From contig NZ_FCOM02000032.1 of the NCBI RefSeq assembly GCF_001544695.2, positions 1 to 64,000 on the forward strand: DNA of 64,000 bases, given 5' to 3'. This DNA is from Caballeronia arvi. GTDB lineage: Bacteria > Pseudomonadota > Gammaproteobacteria > Burkholderiales > Burkholderiaceae. The notes beneath the pieces were generated by a model. It did no database searches. It was given only the letters and a program-made list of their open reading frames with translations, and was not told where the DNA came from. This document shows positions 1-8,596 of the stretch, piece by piece (positions within the stretch are counted from its first letter, which is position 1; each line of letters opens with the position of its first letter). The translations under genes and the position numbers were made by a program.

Positions 1-11
1 GATGCCCAAAG

Positions 12-52
12 TGTCAACCATGTCCCCGCCAAATCTGTCAACTATGTCCCCG
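12..52. repeat. Tandem terminal-repeat motif, probable end of an insertion element
   Basis: A 17-base motif, TGTCAACCATGTCCCCG, lies at 12-28 and recurs with one change (TGTCAACTATGTCCCCG) at 36-52, a 24-base period. Closely spaced copies of a TGTCAAC-type sequence are typical of the multiple terminal repeats of IS21-like and related integrase-type elements. No transposase is visible because the window starts here, so the element would extend leftwards. The family assignment is from memory and is uncertain. Confidence 0.5.
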
Positions 53-217
53 GTCTATACACAGCAGCAAAGAAAGTTACCCCCGCCCCGGGGAGGGGCA
101 GTGCTAATAGACCGATGCGAAAGCAGGATTTCATAGAAGCCCAAAACCAAAACCCCTCTCGCGGGCCACCGCGAACCATTTCGGCTATGATCAAACCCTA
201 CCCGCAGGAGTCAAAAA
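53..217. other. Intergenic repeat-like segment and argE upstream region
   Basis: A GC-rich inverted stretch (CCCCGCCCCGGGGAGGGG) lies at 82-99, followed by a tract containing GCTAATAGACCGATGCG. The whole resembles a dispersed intergenic repeat I recall from Burkholderia genomes; this was not verified. The argE ribosome binding site GCAGGAG is at 203-209. No convincing gene or promoter is seen. Confidence 0.35.
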
Positions 218-1450
218 ATGTTACAGATCGCTGATCCGGCGAATCTCGAAGTCCCATCGACCTCGTCGCAAAATAGCCCGATTTCCCTGCCGTGGATCGA
301 ACGGCTCATTTCCATCGATACGGTCAGCCGCAATCCGAATCTCGGCCTGATCGAAACCGTCCGCGACGAACTGCGCAAATCGGGCATCGAAGCAACCATC
401 ACCACCGACCCGCGCGGTCAGTGGGCGAACCTCTTCGCCACCGTCCCGGCACACGACGGCGAGACCCACGGCGGCATCGTGCTTTCGGGTCACACGGATG
501 TGGTTCCCGTCGACGGGCAGGACTGGCAGAGCGATCCGTTCAAACCCGAAGTGCGCGACGGTCTGCTCTACGGACGCGGCTCGTGCGACATGAAAGGCTT
601 CATCGGCGCCGCGCTTGCGATGCTGCCGAAGATGCAGGCGACGAAGCTCGCGAAACCCATCCACTTCGCGCTTTCCTACGACGAAGAAGTCGGCTGCGCA
701 GGCGCGCCGATCATGATCGCCGACCTGCAAAAGCGCGGCCTGAAACCGGATGGCTGCATCGTCGGCGAACCGACATCGATGCGCCCGGTCATCGCGCATA
801 AAGGCATCAACACGTATCACTGCTGCGTGCGCGGCTTCGCGGCGCACTCGTCGCTGACGCCGAAAGGGCTGAACGCGATCGAATACGCCGCGCGGCTCAT
901 TTGCCATATCCGCGATCTCGTCGACGAATTCCGCGCCAAAGGCCCCTTCGACGAGTTGTACGACGTGCCCTTCACCACCGGTCAGACGAGCACGATCAAA
1001 GGCGGTAACTCCATCAACACCGTGCCCGCCGAATGCAATTTCGAGTTCGAATTCCGCAATCTGCCGACGATCGATCCGGACCAGATTTACCGGCGCATCG
1101 AAGCGTATGCGCGCGAAACGCTGCTGCCGAAGATGCTGAAGGAGCACGGCAGCGCGGCCATCGAGTTCACGAAGCTCGCGTCCGCGCCGGGCCTCGACGC
1201 TACCGAGCAGGCCGCGATCACGCAGCTCGTGCGTGCGCTCACGGCGAATCAGGAGAAGCGCAAGGTCGCGTACGGCACCGAGGCCGGCCTCTTCGCCAAC
1301 GCGGGCGTGCCGAGCATCGTCTGCGGGCCGGGCAATATCGAGCAGGCGCACAAGGCGAACGAGTACGTGTCGCTCGAGCAGCTCGCGCAATGCGAGGCGT
1401 TTCTCGGCAAGTTCATTCACAGCATGTCAGTCGAAGCTCAACCGCGCTGA
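218..1450 (+). CDS. argE: Acetylornithine deacetylase
   Basis: A 410-residue M20-family metallopeptidase that hydrolyses N2-acetyl-L-ornithine to ornithine and acetate in cytosolic arginine synthesis. The metal-site landmarks are HTDVVP at residues 92-97, GRGSCDMKG at 119-127 and the general-base region DEEVGC at 155-160. Length fits the roughly 380-410 residues of ArgE. The ATG is preceded by CAGGAG at good spacing. The next gene starts 9 bases after the stop, so the two are probably cotranscribed. A probable insertion-element end lies about 165 bases upstream and may have altered the promoter. A related M20 amidohydrolase cannot be excluded, but the DEEVGC and GTEAG segments favour ArgE. 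Confidence 0.9.
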   Translation: MLQIADPANLEVPSTSSQNSPISLPWIERLISIDTVSRNPNLGLIETVRDELRKSGIEATITTDPRGQWANLFATVPAHDGETHGGIVLSGHTDVVPVDGQDWQSDPFKPEVRDGLLYGRGSCDMKGFIGAALAMLPKMQATKLAKPIHFALSYDEEVGCAGAPIMIADLQKRGLKPDGCIVGEPTSMRPVIAHKGINTYHCCVRGFAAHSSLTPKGLNAIEYAARLICHIRDLVDEFRAKGPFDELYDVPFTTGQTSTIKGGNSINTVPAECNFEFEFRNLPTIDPDQIYRRIEAYARETLLPKMLKEHGSAAIEFTKLASAPGLDATEQAAITQLVRALTANQEKRKVAYGTEAGLFANAGVPSIVCGPGNIEQAHKANEYVSLEQLAQCEAFLGKFIHSMSVEAQPR

Positions 1451-1459
1451 TCCACGCCC

Positions 1460-2464
1460 ATGTCCACGTCCGCCCAGCATTCAGACAATACGATCGACGG
1501 CACGCCCATCCCGACGCTCGATGAAATCGCAGAGCAGCACATGGTGCTCACGCCCTGGGTTTCGCGCACGCCGACCTTCGAGCGCCACGACTTTCCGACG
1601 CTCGAAGGCACGCGGATCACGTTCAAGTTCGAGCTGCTGCAAGCGAGCGGTACCTTCAAGGCGCGCGGCGCGTTCTCCAACCTCCTCGCCTTGAGCGACA
1701 GCGAGCGTTCGGCGGGCGTCACGTGCGTGTCCGCAGGCAATCACGCGGTGGCGGTGGCGTACGCGGCGCAGCGCATGGACGTGGGGGCGAAGGTCGTCAT
1801 CATCAAGAGTGCGAGCCCGGCTCGTGTCGCCCTGTGCCGACGATTCGGCGCGGAAGTCGTGTTCGCGGAGAACGTCGCCGAGGCGTTCGATGTCGTGCGG
1901 CGCATCGAAGCGGAAGAAGGCCGCGTGTTCATCCATCCGTTCAATGGCTATCGCACGGTGCTCGGCACGGCGACGCTCGGCTACGAATGGACATCGCAGG
2001 CGCCCGATCTCGAAGCGGTGATTCTGCCGATCGGCGGCGGCGGGCTGGCCGCGGGCGTATCGACGGCCATGCGTCTCGCGAATCCATCGTTGCACGTGTA
2101 CGGCGTCGAACCCGAAGGATCGGACGCGATGCGGCGCAGCTTCGATGCCAATCACACGATCAAGATGGGCGCGATGCACGGCATCGCCGATTCGCTGATG
2201 GCCCCGCACACCGAGCAGTACAGCTATGAGCTATGCCGACGGCATATCGACGAGATCGTCACCGTGTCCGACGACGCGTTACGCCGCACCATGCTGCAGC
2301 TCTTCAGTGAGCTGAAGCTCGCGGTCGAGCCCGCGTGCGCGGCGGCCACGGCGGCCCTGCTCGGCCCGTTGCGCGAGCGTCTGCAAGGCAAGCGCGTCGG
2401 CGTGCTGCTGTGTGGCACGAATACCGATCCGGCCACGCTCGCGAAGCATCTGTCGAACGCCTGA
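1460..2464 (+). CDS. PLP-dependent threonine/serine dehydratase-like protein
   Basis: A 334-residue fold-type II PLP enzyme of the threonine dehydratase/serine racemase group. The Schiff-base lysine is K67 in SGTFKARG, the substrate loop SAGNHA is at 91-96 and the phosphate-binding glycine loop GGGGLAAG is at 192-199. There is no C-terminal regulatory ACT-like domain, so it resembles catabolic or stand-alone dehydratases rather than biosynthetic IlvA (over 500 residues). It likely deaminates L-threonine or L-serine to a 2-oxo acid and ammonia. It follows argE by 9 bases and ends just before a hairpin terminator shared with the opposing potI. Exact substrate cannot be read from sequence. Confidence 0.8.
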   Translation: MSTSAQHSDNTIDGTPIPTLDEIAEQHMVLTPWVSRTPTFERHDFPTLEGTRITFKFELLQASGTFKARGAFSNLLALSDSERSAGVTCVSAGNHAVAVAYAAQRMDVGAKVVIIKSASPARVALCRRFGAEVVFAENVAEAFDVVRRIEAEEGRVFIHPFNGYRTVLGTATLGYEWTSQAPDLEAVILPIGGGGLAAGVSTAMRLANPSLHVYGVEPEGSDAMRRSFDANHTIKMGAMHGIADSLMAPHTEQYSYELCRRHIDEIVTVSDDALRRTMLQLFSELKLAVEPACAAATAALLGPLRERLQGKRVGVLLCGTNTDPATLAKHLSNA

Positions 2465-2470
2465 AGCGAA

Positions 2471-2492
2471 AGCGGCCCCATTAGGGGCCGCT
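2471..2492. terminator. Bidirectional hairpin terminator between converging genes
   Basis: A perfect 9-base-pair stem AGCGGCCCC/GGGGCCGCT with an ATTA loop sits between the stop of the dehydratase gene (2464) and the stop of potI (2511). The T-runs are short on both sides, so efficiency is uncertain. Confidence 0.7.
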
Positions 2493-2510
2493 GTCTTGCA
2501 ATCGCGCGGG

Positions 2511-3329
2511 TTACATCACCTCGGCCAGCCGTCTTCGTTCACTGCGCTGCATGAAGTAATTCGCAGCGATCACACCGATCGTCACGAGCGCGATGAACAG
2601 TGTCGCGAGCGCATTCATCTCCGGATTCAGACCGAGCCGCACGCGCGAGAACACGACGAGCGGCAGCGTCGTCGAGCCGGGGCCGGACAGGAACGCCGAC
2701 AGCACCAGATCGTCGATCGACAGCGTGAACGACAATAGCCATCCTGCCACGAGCGCCTGTGAGATCAACGGCAGCGTGATCGAGAAAAACACGCGCAAGG
2801 GCGTCGCGCCGAGATCGAGCGCCGCTTCTTCCAGCGACGGATTCAGCTCCCGCACACGCGACTCCACGATGATCGCGACATACGAAATGCACAGCATCAC
2901 GTGACCGATCCAGATCGTGAAGAAGCCGCGATCCGGCCAGCCGATCAGCTTCGACATTTCGACGAACAACAGCAGCAGCGAGATGCCCTGAATGACTTCG
3001 GGAATCACGAGCGGCGCGTTGATCATGCCCGTGTAGAGCGTGAAGCCCCTGAAGCGCCCCATGCGCGCGAGTACGAAACCCGCCCACGTGCCGATGACGA
3101 CCGACGCGCACGCCGTGAAAAACGCGATGCGCAGCGAGAGCCATGCGGCGTTGATGAGCTCGTCGTCGGAGACGAGCGCGCGATACCACTTGAGCGACGG
3201 CTCGGTCCAGACCGTGACGAGCGGTGAGTCGTTGAACGAATAGACGATGAGACTCAGGATCGGGATATACAGAAACGCGAACCCGAGCCCGAGCGCGGTG
3301 ATCTGCAACGGACGGCTGGGCTTGATCAT
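2511..3329 (-). CDS. potI: Polyamine (putrescine) ABC transporter permease PotI
   Basis: A 272-residue inner-membrane permease of the binding-protein-dependent family, with about six hydrophobic segments and an EAA-type loop near EEAALDLGATPLRVF that docks the ATPase. The start at 3329 (MIKPSRPLQ) was chosen over upstream codons because it overlaps the potH stop in an ATGA arrangement. It is the last gene of potF-potG-potH-potI and with PotH forms the membrane channel. Whether the system takes putrescine or spermidine is not decided by sequence; four separate genes with the solute-binding protein first fit the PotFGHI type. Confidence 0.88.
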   Translation of the reverse strand: MIKPSRPLQITALGLGFAFLYIPILSLIVYSFNDSPLVTVWTEPSLKWYRALVSDDELINAAWLSLRIAFFTACASVVIGTWAGFVLARMGRFRGFTLYTGMINAPLVIPEVIQGISLLLLFVEMSKLIGWPDRGFFTIWIGHVMLCISYVAIIVESRVRELNPSLEEAALDLGATPLRVFFSITLPLISQALVAGWLLSFTLSIDDLVLSAFLSGPGSTTLPLVVFSRVRLGLNPEMNALATLFIALVTIGVIAANYFMQRSERRRLAEVM

Positions 3330-4231
3330 CGCTTCTCCTCCAGTTGCTTCGCCTGGAAATGCTGGAAGAGCGCCATCGGCACGAGCAGCAGTAGCACCAT
3401 CGCGCAGGTGACGGCGGAGGCCATCGGCCAGTCGGCGTTGTTGAAGAACTCGTTCCACATGACGCGGCCGATCATCAGCGTGTCCGCGCCACCGAGCAGC
3501 TCAGGAATCACGTACTCGCCCACCGCCGGAATGAACACGAGCAGACACCCGGCGATGATGCCGTTCTTCGACAGCGGCAGCGTGATCTGCACGAACGCCT
3601 TCCACGGTTTCGCGCCGAGATCATAAGCGGCTTCGAGCAAGGTCAGGTCCATCTTCACCAGATGCGCGTAGAGCGGCATCACGAGAAACGGCAGATACGA
3701 ATACACCATGCCGATATATACCGCGATATTCGTGTGATACAGCTCGATCGGCGAATGCAGCAGGCCGATCGACATCAGGAAATTATTTAGGAGGCCGTTG
3801 TTCTTCAGAATGCCGATCCACGCATACACGCGGATCAGGAACGACGTCCAGAACGGCAGCATCACGGCCATCATCAGGATGTTGCGCGAGGCCGGATTCG
3901 AGCGCGCGATGTAATACGCCATCGGATAGCCGATGATCAGGCACAGCAAGGTGGACACCGCCGCGACCAGCAGCGAGTTCATGTAGGTCGCGAAGTACAG
4001 GCTGTCCTGGATCAGGAACGCGTAGTGAGCGAAGTCGAGCGCGATATGCATCACGCCCTCTTCCATCTTCACGAGATCCGTGTACGGCGGAATGCCGAGC
4101 TGGCTGTCCGAGAAGCTGATCTTCACGACAAGCAGGAACGGCACGAAGAACAGCAGCAGGAGCCACAGATACGGCCCGCCGATGACCAGCGAGCGCCCGC
4201 TCACGCCGAAACGATTGAGCAGCTTCATCAT
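3326..4231 (-). CDS. potH: Polyamine (putrescine) ABC transporter permease PotH
   Basis: A 301-residue permease, the PotH partner of PotI. The N-terminal hydrophobic segment (roughly residues 14-38, SLVIGGPYLWLLLLFFVPF) is followed by about five further membrane spans. The ATPase-coupling loop is LLEAAYDLGAKPWKAF. Its ATG overlaps the potG stop by four bases and its stop overlaps the potI start by four bases, so the three genes are translationally coupled. Confidence 0.9.
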   Translation of the reverse strand: MMKLLNRFGVSGRSLVIGGPYLWLLLLFFVPFLLVVKISFSDSQLGIPPYTDLVKMEEGVMHIALDFAHYAFLIQDSLYFATYMNSLLVAAVSTLLCLIIGYPMAYYIARSNPASRNILMMAVMLPFWTSFLIRVYAWIGILKNNGLLNNFLMSIGLLHSPIELYHTNIAVYIGMVYSYLPFLVMPLYAHLVKMDLTLLEAAYDLGAKPWKAFVQITLPLSKNGIIAGCLLVFIPAVGEYVIPELLGGADTLMIGRVMWNEFFNNADWPMASAVTCAMVLLLLVPMALFQHFQAKQLEEKR

Positions 4232-5400
4232 GACGTCAGCACCACGCCGGCCGATGCACTCCAGCGCACGTAGACTTCGTCGCCGAAGGTGGGCGAATCT
4301 ATCTCGCCGATCGCGAGGCTCGACAGATTCGCGACGACCACTTTCCCGGAATCGAGCGTCACGTGATAGAGCGTGTAGCCGCCCATATACGCGATGTTCG
4401 TCACTCTGCCGCGGCCCCAGTTGTATGCGCCTTCGGGCGGCTTTCTCGTCAGCGCGATGCGTTCGGGGCGCACGGAAATCGTCACCGGCATGCCGAGCGG
4501 CCCGGTGATGCCGTGGCTCACATAGAGCCGCACGGGCAGCTCGGACGATTCGACGAACACATGATCCGGCTCGTCCTCTACGACATTGCCATCGAAGAGA
4601 TTGGTCGAACCGATGAACTGCGCCGAGAAGCGCGTGTTCGGATATTCGTAGACTTCATGGGGCGTGCCGAGCTGCACGATCTGCCCTTCGCTCATCACGG
4701 CGAGGCGATTGGCCATCGTCATCGCCTCCTCCTGATCGTGCGTCACCATAATGCAGGTCACGCCGACCGTGTCGAGAATGTTCACGAGCTCGATCTGCGT
4801 GCGCTGGCGAATCTGCTTGTCGAGCGCGGACATCGGCTCGTCGAGCAGCAGGAGCTTCGGGCGCTTGACGAGGCTGCGCGCGAGCGCGACGCGCTGTTGC
4901 TGGCCGCCCGACAACTGATGCGGCTTGCGCTTCGCGTACTGCGCCATCTGCACGAGCTGCAGCGCGTTGTGTACGCGGTCCTTCAGCTCGCCGCCCTTTA
5001 CGCCTTCCTGCTTCAGCCCGAACGCGACATTCGACTCGACGCTCATGTGCGGAAAGAGCGCGTAGGACTGGAACATCATGTTCACGGGCCGGTTGTATGG
5101 CGGCATCTTCGCGAGGTCTTCGCCGTCGATCAGGATCTGCCCTTCCGTCACCGACTCGAGTCCTGCGAGCATACGCAGAAGCGTCGACTTGCCGCAGCCG
5201 GAACTGCCGAGCAGCGCGAACAGCTCGCCCTTTCTCACCGACAGGTTGACGCCGCGCACGGCCGTCGTCTCGCCGAATTTCTTCACGACATCGACGATCT
5301 GCACGAAGTTGTCGTCCGTGGCCGGGGCCGCACCGGAACTGCCCGGCTCGCGCCGGCCGGAATTAGGCGCTGCCTTCAATGCGCTCGACTGCTCACTCAT
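4228..5400 (-). CDS. potG: Polyamine ABC transporter ATP-binding protein PotG
   Basis: A 390-residue ATPase that powers polyamine uptake. Visible motifs are Walker A GSSGCGKST at residues 65-73, the ABC signature LSGGQQQR at 163-170 and Walker B LLLLDEP at 183-189, followed by a C-terminal TOBE-type regulatory region (about 290-385). The first 30 residues are poorly conserved and Ala/Ser-rich, so a slightly later start is possible. The gene lies 129 bases downstream of potF, with a hairpin between them, and overlaps potH by four bases. Confidence 0.9.
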   Translation of the reverse strand: MSEQSSALKAAPNSGRREPGSSGAAPATDDNFVQIVDVVKKFGETTAVRGVNLSVRKGELFALLGSSGCGKSTLLRMLAGLESVTEGQILIDGEDLAKMPPYNRPVNMMFQSYALFPHMSVESNVAFGLKQEGVKGGELKDRVHNALQLVQMAQYAKRKPHQLSGGQQQRVALARSLVKRPKLLLLDEPMSALDKQIRQRTQIELVNILDTVGVTCIMVTHDQEEAMTMANRLAVMSEGQIVQLGTPHEVYEYPNTRFSAQFIGSTNLFDGNVVEDEPDHVFVESSELPVRLYVSHGITGPLGMPVTISVRPERIALTRKPPEGAYNWGRGRVTNIAYMGGYTLYHVTLDSGKVVVANLSSLAIGEIDSPTFGDEVYVRWSASAGVVLTS

Positions 5401-5472
5401 GATTGCCTGTTCGACTCCTTGCTTCCATATGTTTCGGGTGACTCGCCCGGCCCTGCGCCGCGGTCACGAACA

Positions 5473-5496
5473 AAGCCCCCGGAGGTCCGAGGGCTT
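5473..5496 (-). terminator. Hairpin between potF and potG
   Basis: Reading on the minus strand, AGCCCTCGGACC pairs imperfectly with TCCGGGGGCT and is followed by TTTGTT. It sits directly after the potF stop and before potG. Such a partial terminator would make the solute-binding protein more abundant than the rest of the transporter, a common arrangement in ABC uptake operons. The attenuation role is inference. Confidence 0.6.
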
Positions 5497-5529
5497 CGTC
5501 GATTCAAAAGAATAGCCAGCTTGCCAGTT

Positions 5530-6645
5530 TCATCGGCCGGACTTGAATTCCGTCCAGAGCCGCGTCTGCAGGCGCTGGATTTCCGGCGGCAGCGGCTTCA
5601 GCAGGAACAGCGTCTTGATGACATCCTGCGGCGGATACACGGCCGGATCGTTCGCGACGTCCTTGTCCACGTACTTGCGCGCTTCGAGGTTCGCGCTCGG
5701 GTAATACACCGCGTTCGTGATGGCCGCGTGAACCTGCGGCGTTTCGATGTAGTTGATCCACTCGTGCGCGGCGTCCTTGTTCTTCGCATCCTTCGGGATC
5801 GCCATCACGTCGAACCACACCGGCGCGCCGCCCTTCGGAATGTAGTACTCGATCTTGAACGCCTTCTTCGCGTCGACCGCGCGATGCTTCGCGATCACGA
5901 CATCGCCCGACCAGCCAAAAGTGAAGCAGATATCGCCGCCGACCATGTCGTTGATGTAGCCCGACGAGTTGAACTGCGTGATGTACGGGCGGATCTTCTT
6001 CATCATCGCGAGCGCTTCGCGATAGTCGGCCGGATTCGTGCTCATCGGATCCTTGCCGATGTAATGCAGCGCGGCCGCGAACATCTGGTCCGGCGCGTCG
6101 AGCACCGAGACACCGCACGCCTTCAGCTTCGAGATGTTCTCGGGCTTGAAGAGGATGTCCCAGTTGTTCAGCTCGGCGTTGGCGCCCAGGATCTGCTTCG
6201 CCTTGTCGACGTTATAGCCGAGGCCGGTCGTGCCGTACGCCCAGGGCACCGTGTACTTGTTGCCGGGGTCCGCGCCCTCGACGAGCTTCATCAGGTCGGG
6301 ATCGAGATACTTGAGGTTCGGGAGTTTCGACTTGTCGAGCGGCGCGAAGATGTTCGCGGCAATCTGCTTGCCTGCATAGTTCGACGTCGGCACGACGATG
6401 TCATAGCCCGAGCGGCCGGTGAGCAGCTTGGCCTGGAGGGTATCGTCGCTGTCGTAGTTGTCGTACTTCACCTTGATGCCGGTCTGCTTGGTGAAGTTGG
6501 GAATCGTGTCCTTGGCGATATAGTCCGACCAGTTGTACACGTTCAACTGCGTGTCCTTCGCCGTTGCTGCGAGCGGAGTCAACATCGCGGCGCATGTCAG
6601 GGCGCCCGCCAGCTTGGCCATACGGCTCGCCAGTTTCTCGTTCAT
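5530..6645 (-). CDS. potF: Polyamine-binding periplasmic protein PotF
   Basis: A 371-residue periplasmic solute-binding protein that captures polyamine for PotGHI. It begins with a signal peptide (residues 1 to about 28, MNEKLASRMAKLAGAL then CAAMLTPLAATA, cleaved near AKD). The mature start LNVYNWSDYIAKDT is typical of the PotF/PotD family, as is YDIVVPTS further on. The start at 6645 is preceded by GGGAGA at good spacing; upstream in-frame codons lack a ribosome binding site and would bury the signal peptide. It is the first gene of the pot operon. Confidence 0.92.
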   Translation of the reverse strand: MNEKLASRMAKLAGALTCAAMLTPLAATAKDTQLNVYNWSDYIAKDTIPNFTKQTGIKVKYDNYDSDDTLQAKLLTGRSGYDIVVPTSNYAGKQIAANIFAPLDKSKLPNLKYLDPDLMKLVEGADPGNKYTVPWAYGTTGLGYNVDKAKQILGANAELNNWDILFKPENISKLKACGVSVLDAPDQMFAAALHYIGKDPMSTNPADYREALAMMKKIRPYITQFNSSGYINDMVGGDICFTFGWSGDVVIAKHRAVDAKKAFKIEYYIPKGGAPVWFDVMAIPKDAKNKDAAHEWINYIETPQVHAAITNAVYYPSANLEARKYVDKDVANDPAVYPPQDVIKTLFLLKPLPPEIQRLQTRLWTEFKSGR

Positions 6646-7172
6646 TTCGATTCTCCCTTGTTCCTGCTTGTTCCTGCGTGTCACGGCGTCGTGCCGCGCG
6701 ATCTCTGCGCGTCGTTTCACGCCCCGATCGGGCTCGCGACTCCCCTTGAAACCCGGAAACTACCATTAAACACAAGCGCGACAAAAATTAATGCGCCGCC
6801 TGTCGCGCAAAATGTACACGCCCTTGCGTTGCACGGCCGGCAAGCCTCGCAGCACTTGCGGCGGGCGCGCACCCGCATCGCGGGCCGTCAGAAAGAGCGC
6901 GCATTTTAGCCCCTAATCGCTCCCGGCGGCACCTGATAAAACCACACTCGCATCGTGGCGCGCGGGCGCGTAAGGCCGATGCAATGTCATTATTCGTGAT
7001 CGGCCGCCCGAAGCCCCGCAAGACGGCGTCCGAGCCTGACGAATAGCCAGCGGAACAGTTGTTGCGAGCCAATTCGACGTGCGCCGCGAACGGCGGCGTT
7101 TTGTGAACCGGCAACCCGTGCGCACGACTGATCGACGCCGCCGTTGCATCGCTATTCGAGGCCGCTTTCCGC
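6646..7172. other. 527-base divergent intergenic region, potF and mntH
   Basis: This holds the leaders of the divergent potF and mntH genes. It has AT-rich tracts near 6765-6795 and 6985-6995 (ATGTCATTATTCGTGAT) that could carry promoters. I looked for a yybP-type manganese riboswitch in front of mntH and did not recognise one. No credible coding sequence is seen. Confidence 0.4.
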
Positions 7173-8510
7173 ATGAATACCAATCCGTCCGTGCTCGCCC
7201 AGCTTTCCGCCGCGAACTCCGGCGCGCAGTCGCCCGCGGCCGGCCGCGAGGATCGGCCGCGGGCGCCGCGTCCGCGCGGGCGGTGGTACTCGTTCGCGGG
7301 CGCGGGCGCGCTCGTCGCCGTGGGCTACATGGACCCCGGCAACTGGGCGACGGCGCTTTCGGGCGGCGCACGCTACGGCTACTCGCTGCTCTTCGTCGTC
7401 CTGCTCGCGAGCCTGATGGGCATGCTGCTGCAATGGGTCGCGTCGCGCGTGGGTGTCGTCACCGGGCGCGATCTCGCGCAACTGTGCCGCGAGCGCTACA
7501 GCCGCCGCACGACGCTCGTGCTGTGGATCGCGTGCGAAATCGCGATCATCGCGTGCGATGTGGCCGAGGTCGTTGGCAGCGCGGTGGCCTTACAGATGCT
7601 CTTCGGCCTCTCGCTCACTGCGGGCGTGCTGATCTCGGCGGTCGGAACTTTCGCGATGCTCGCGCTGCAAAGCCGCGGACGCCGACCGCTGCAGCGCGCC
7701 GTGACGACGCTCATCTTCTTCGTGAGCTTCTGCTTCGTGGTCGAGCTCGCGCTCGCGCATCCGGTCTGGGGCGAGGCGATGCGCGGGCTCGCGCCATCGC
7801 GCGAACTTCTGCGCGACGCCGGCATGCTCTGGCTCGCGGTGGCCATCCTCGGCGCGACGGTGATGCCGCACAACCTCTATCTGCACTCGGCGCTCGTGAA
7901 GGAGCACGCGGGCGTCCGGGACGATCCGAGCATCGGGCGCGCGCTGCACGGCGTGAACATCGACACGTTCGCGTCACTCGGGCTCGCGTTCATTGTCAAC
8001 GCGTCGCTGCTGGTGGTCGCCGCGGCGGTGTTTCACACGAGCGGTCACATCGAGGTCGATGATCTCGCCGATGCGCACCGGCTCATCGCGCCGCTCGTCG
8101 GCAGTCATTGGGCGGGCGTCGTGTTCGCCGTCGCCCTGCTCGCTTGCGGCCTGAACGCGACGGTCACAGGCACGCTCGCGGGCCAGGCGGTGATGGAAGG
8201 CTTCCTGCGCCTGAAAATGGCCCGCTGGGCGCGCGCCCTGCTGACCCGCGGCCTCGCGATCGGGCCGGCGCTCGTCGCGGTCGGGAGCTTCGGCCAGCAC
8301 GGCTCGAACGCGCTTCTCGTCGCGACGCAGGTCGTGCTGAGCCTGCAATTGCCGCTCGCCGTCATTCCGCTCGTGCGCTTCGCCTCCGACTTCGGACTGA
8401 TGGGCCGCTGGCGCGTTGCACGCTTGCCGCTCGCGCTGGCGTGGGCTTGCGCGGGCGTGATCGTCGCGCTGAACGGCGCGATGTTGTGGCAGGCGATGTT
8501 TTCGGGCTGA
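7173..8510 (+). CDS. mntH: Nramp-family divalent metal (Mn2+/Fe2+) transporter
   Basis: A 445-residue inner-membrane Nramp protein, a proton-coupled importer of Mn2+ and to some extent Fe2+. The two metal-site motifs are present: DPGN at residues 54-57 in the first membrane helix and MPHNLYLH at 231-238 in the sixth. About eleven hydrophobic helices follow a charged 40-residue N-terminus. The ribosome binding site is weak (GAGGCCGC). It stands alone, ahead of a phospholipase gene on the same strand 86 bases later. Manganese is the usual bacterial substrate; selectivity is not decided by sequence. Confidence 0.9.
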   Translation: MNTNPSVLAQLSAANSGAQSPAAGREDRPRAPRPRGRWYSFAGAGALVAVGYMDPGNWATALSGGARYGYSLLFVVLLASLMGMLLQWVASRVGVVTGRDLAQLCRERYSRRTTLVLWIACEIAIIACDVAEVVGSAVALQMLFGLSLTAGVLISAVGTFAMLALQSRGRRPLQRAVTTLIFFVSFCFVVELALAHPVWGEAMRGLAPSRELLRDAGMLWLAVAILGATVMPHNLYLHSALVKEHAGVRDDPSIGRALHGVNIDTFASLGLAFIVNASLLVVAAAVFHTSGHIEVDDLADAHRLIAPLVGSHWAGVVFAVALLACGLNATVTGTLAGQAVMEGFLRLKMARWARALLTRGLAIGPALVAVGSFGQHGSNALLVATQVVLSLQLPLAVIPLVRFASDFGLMGRWRVARLPLALAWACAGVIVALNGAMLWQAMFSG

Positions 8511-8596
8511 GGCAGGCGATTCGGCGCCGATCTCGGGATCACGATGCCGGTTTCGCTGTCACACCGGGTTGCCGCCCGAAACAGGACACGAACTAC

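Noticed and set aside
4363..6909. Long plus-strand open frame across potG and potF
   Set aside because: It is antisense to two clear ABC transporter genes and has the amino-acid bias expected of a mirror frame.
6646..7172. Manganese riboswitch ahead of mntH
   Set aside because: The conserved yybP-ykoY core sequences were not found.
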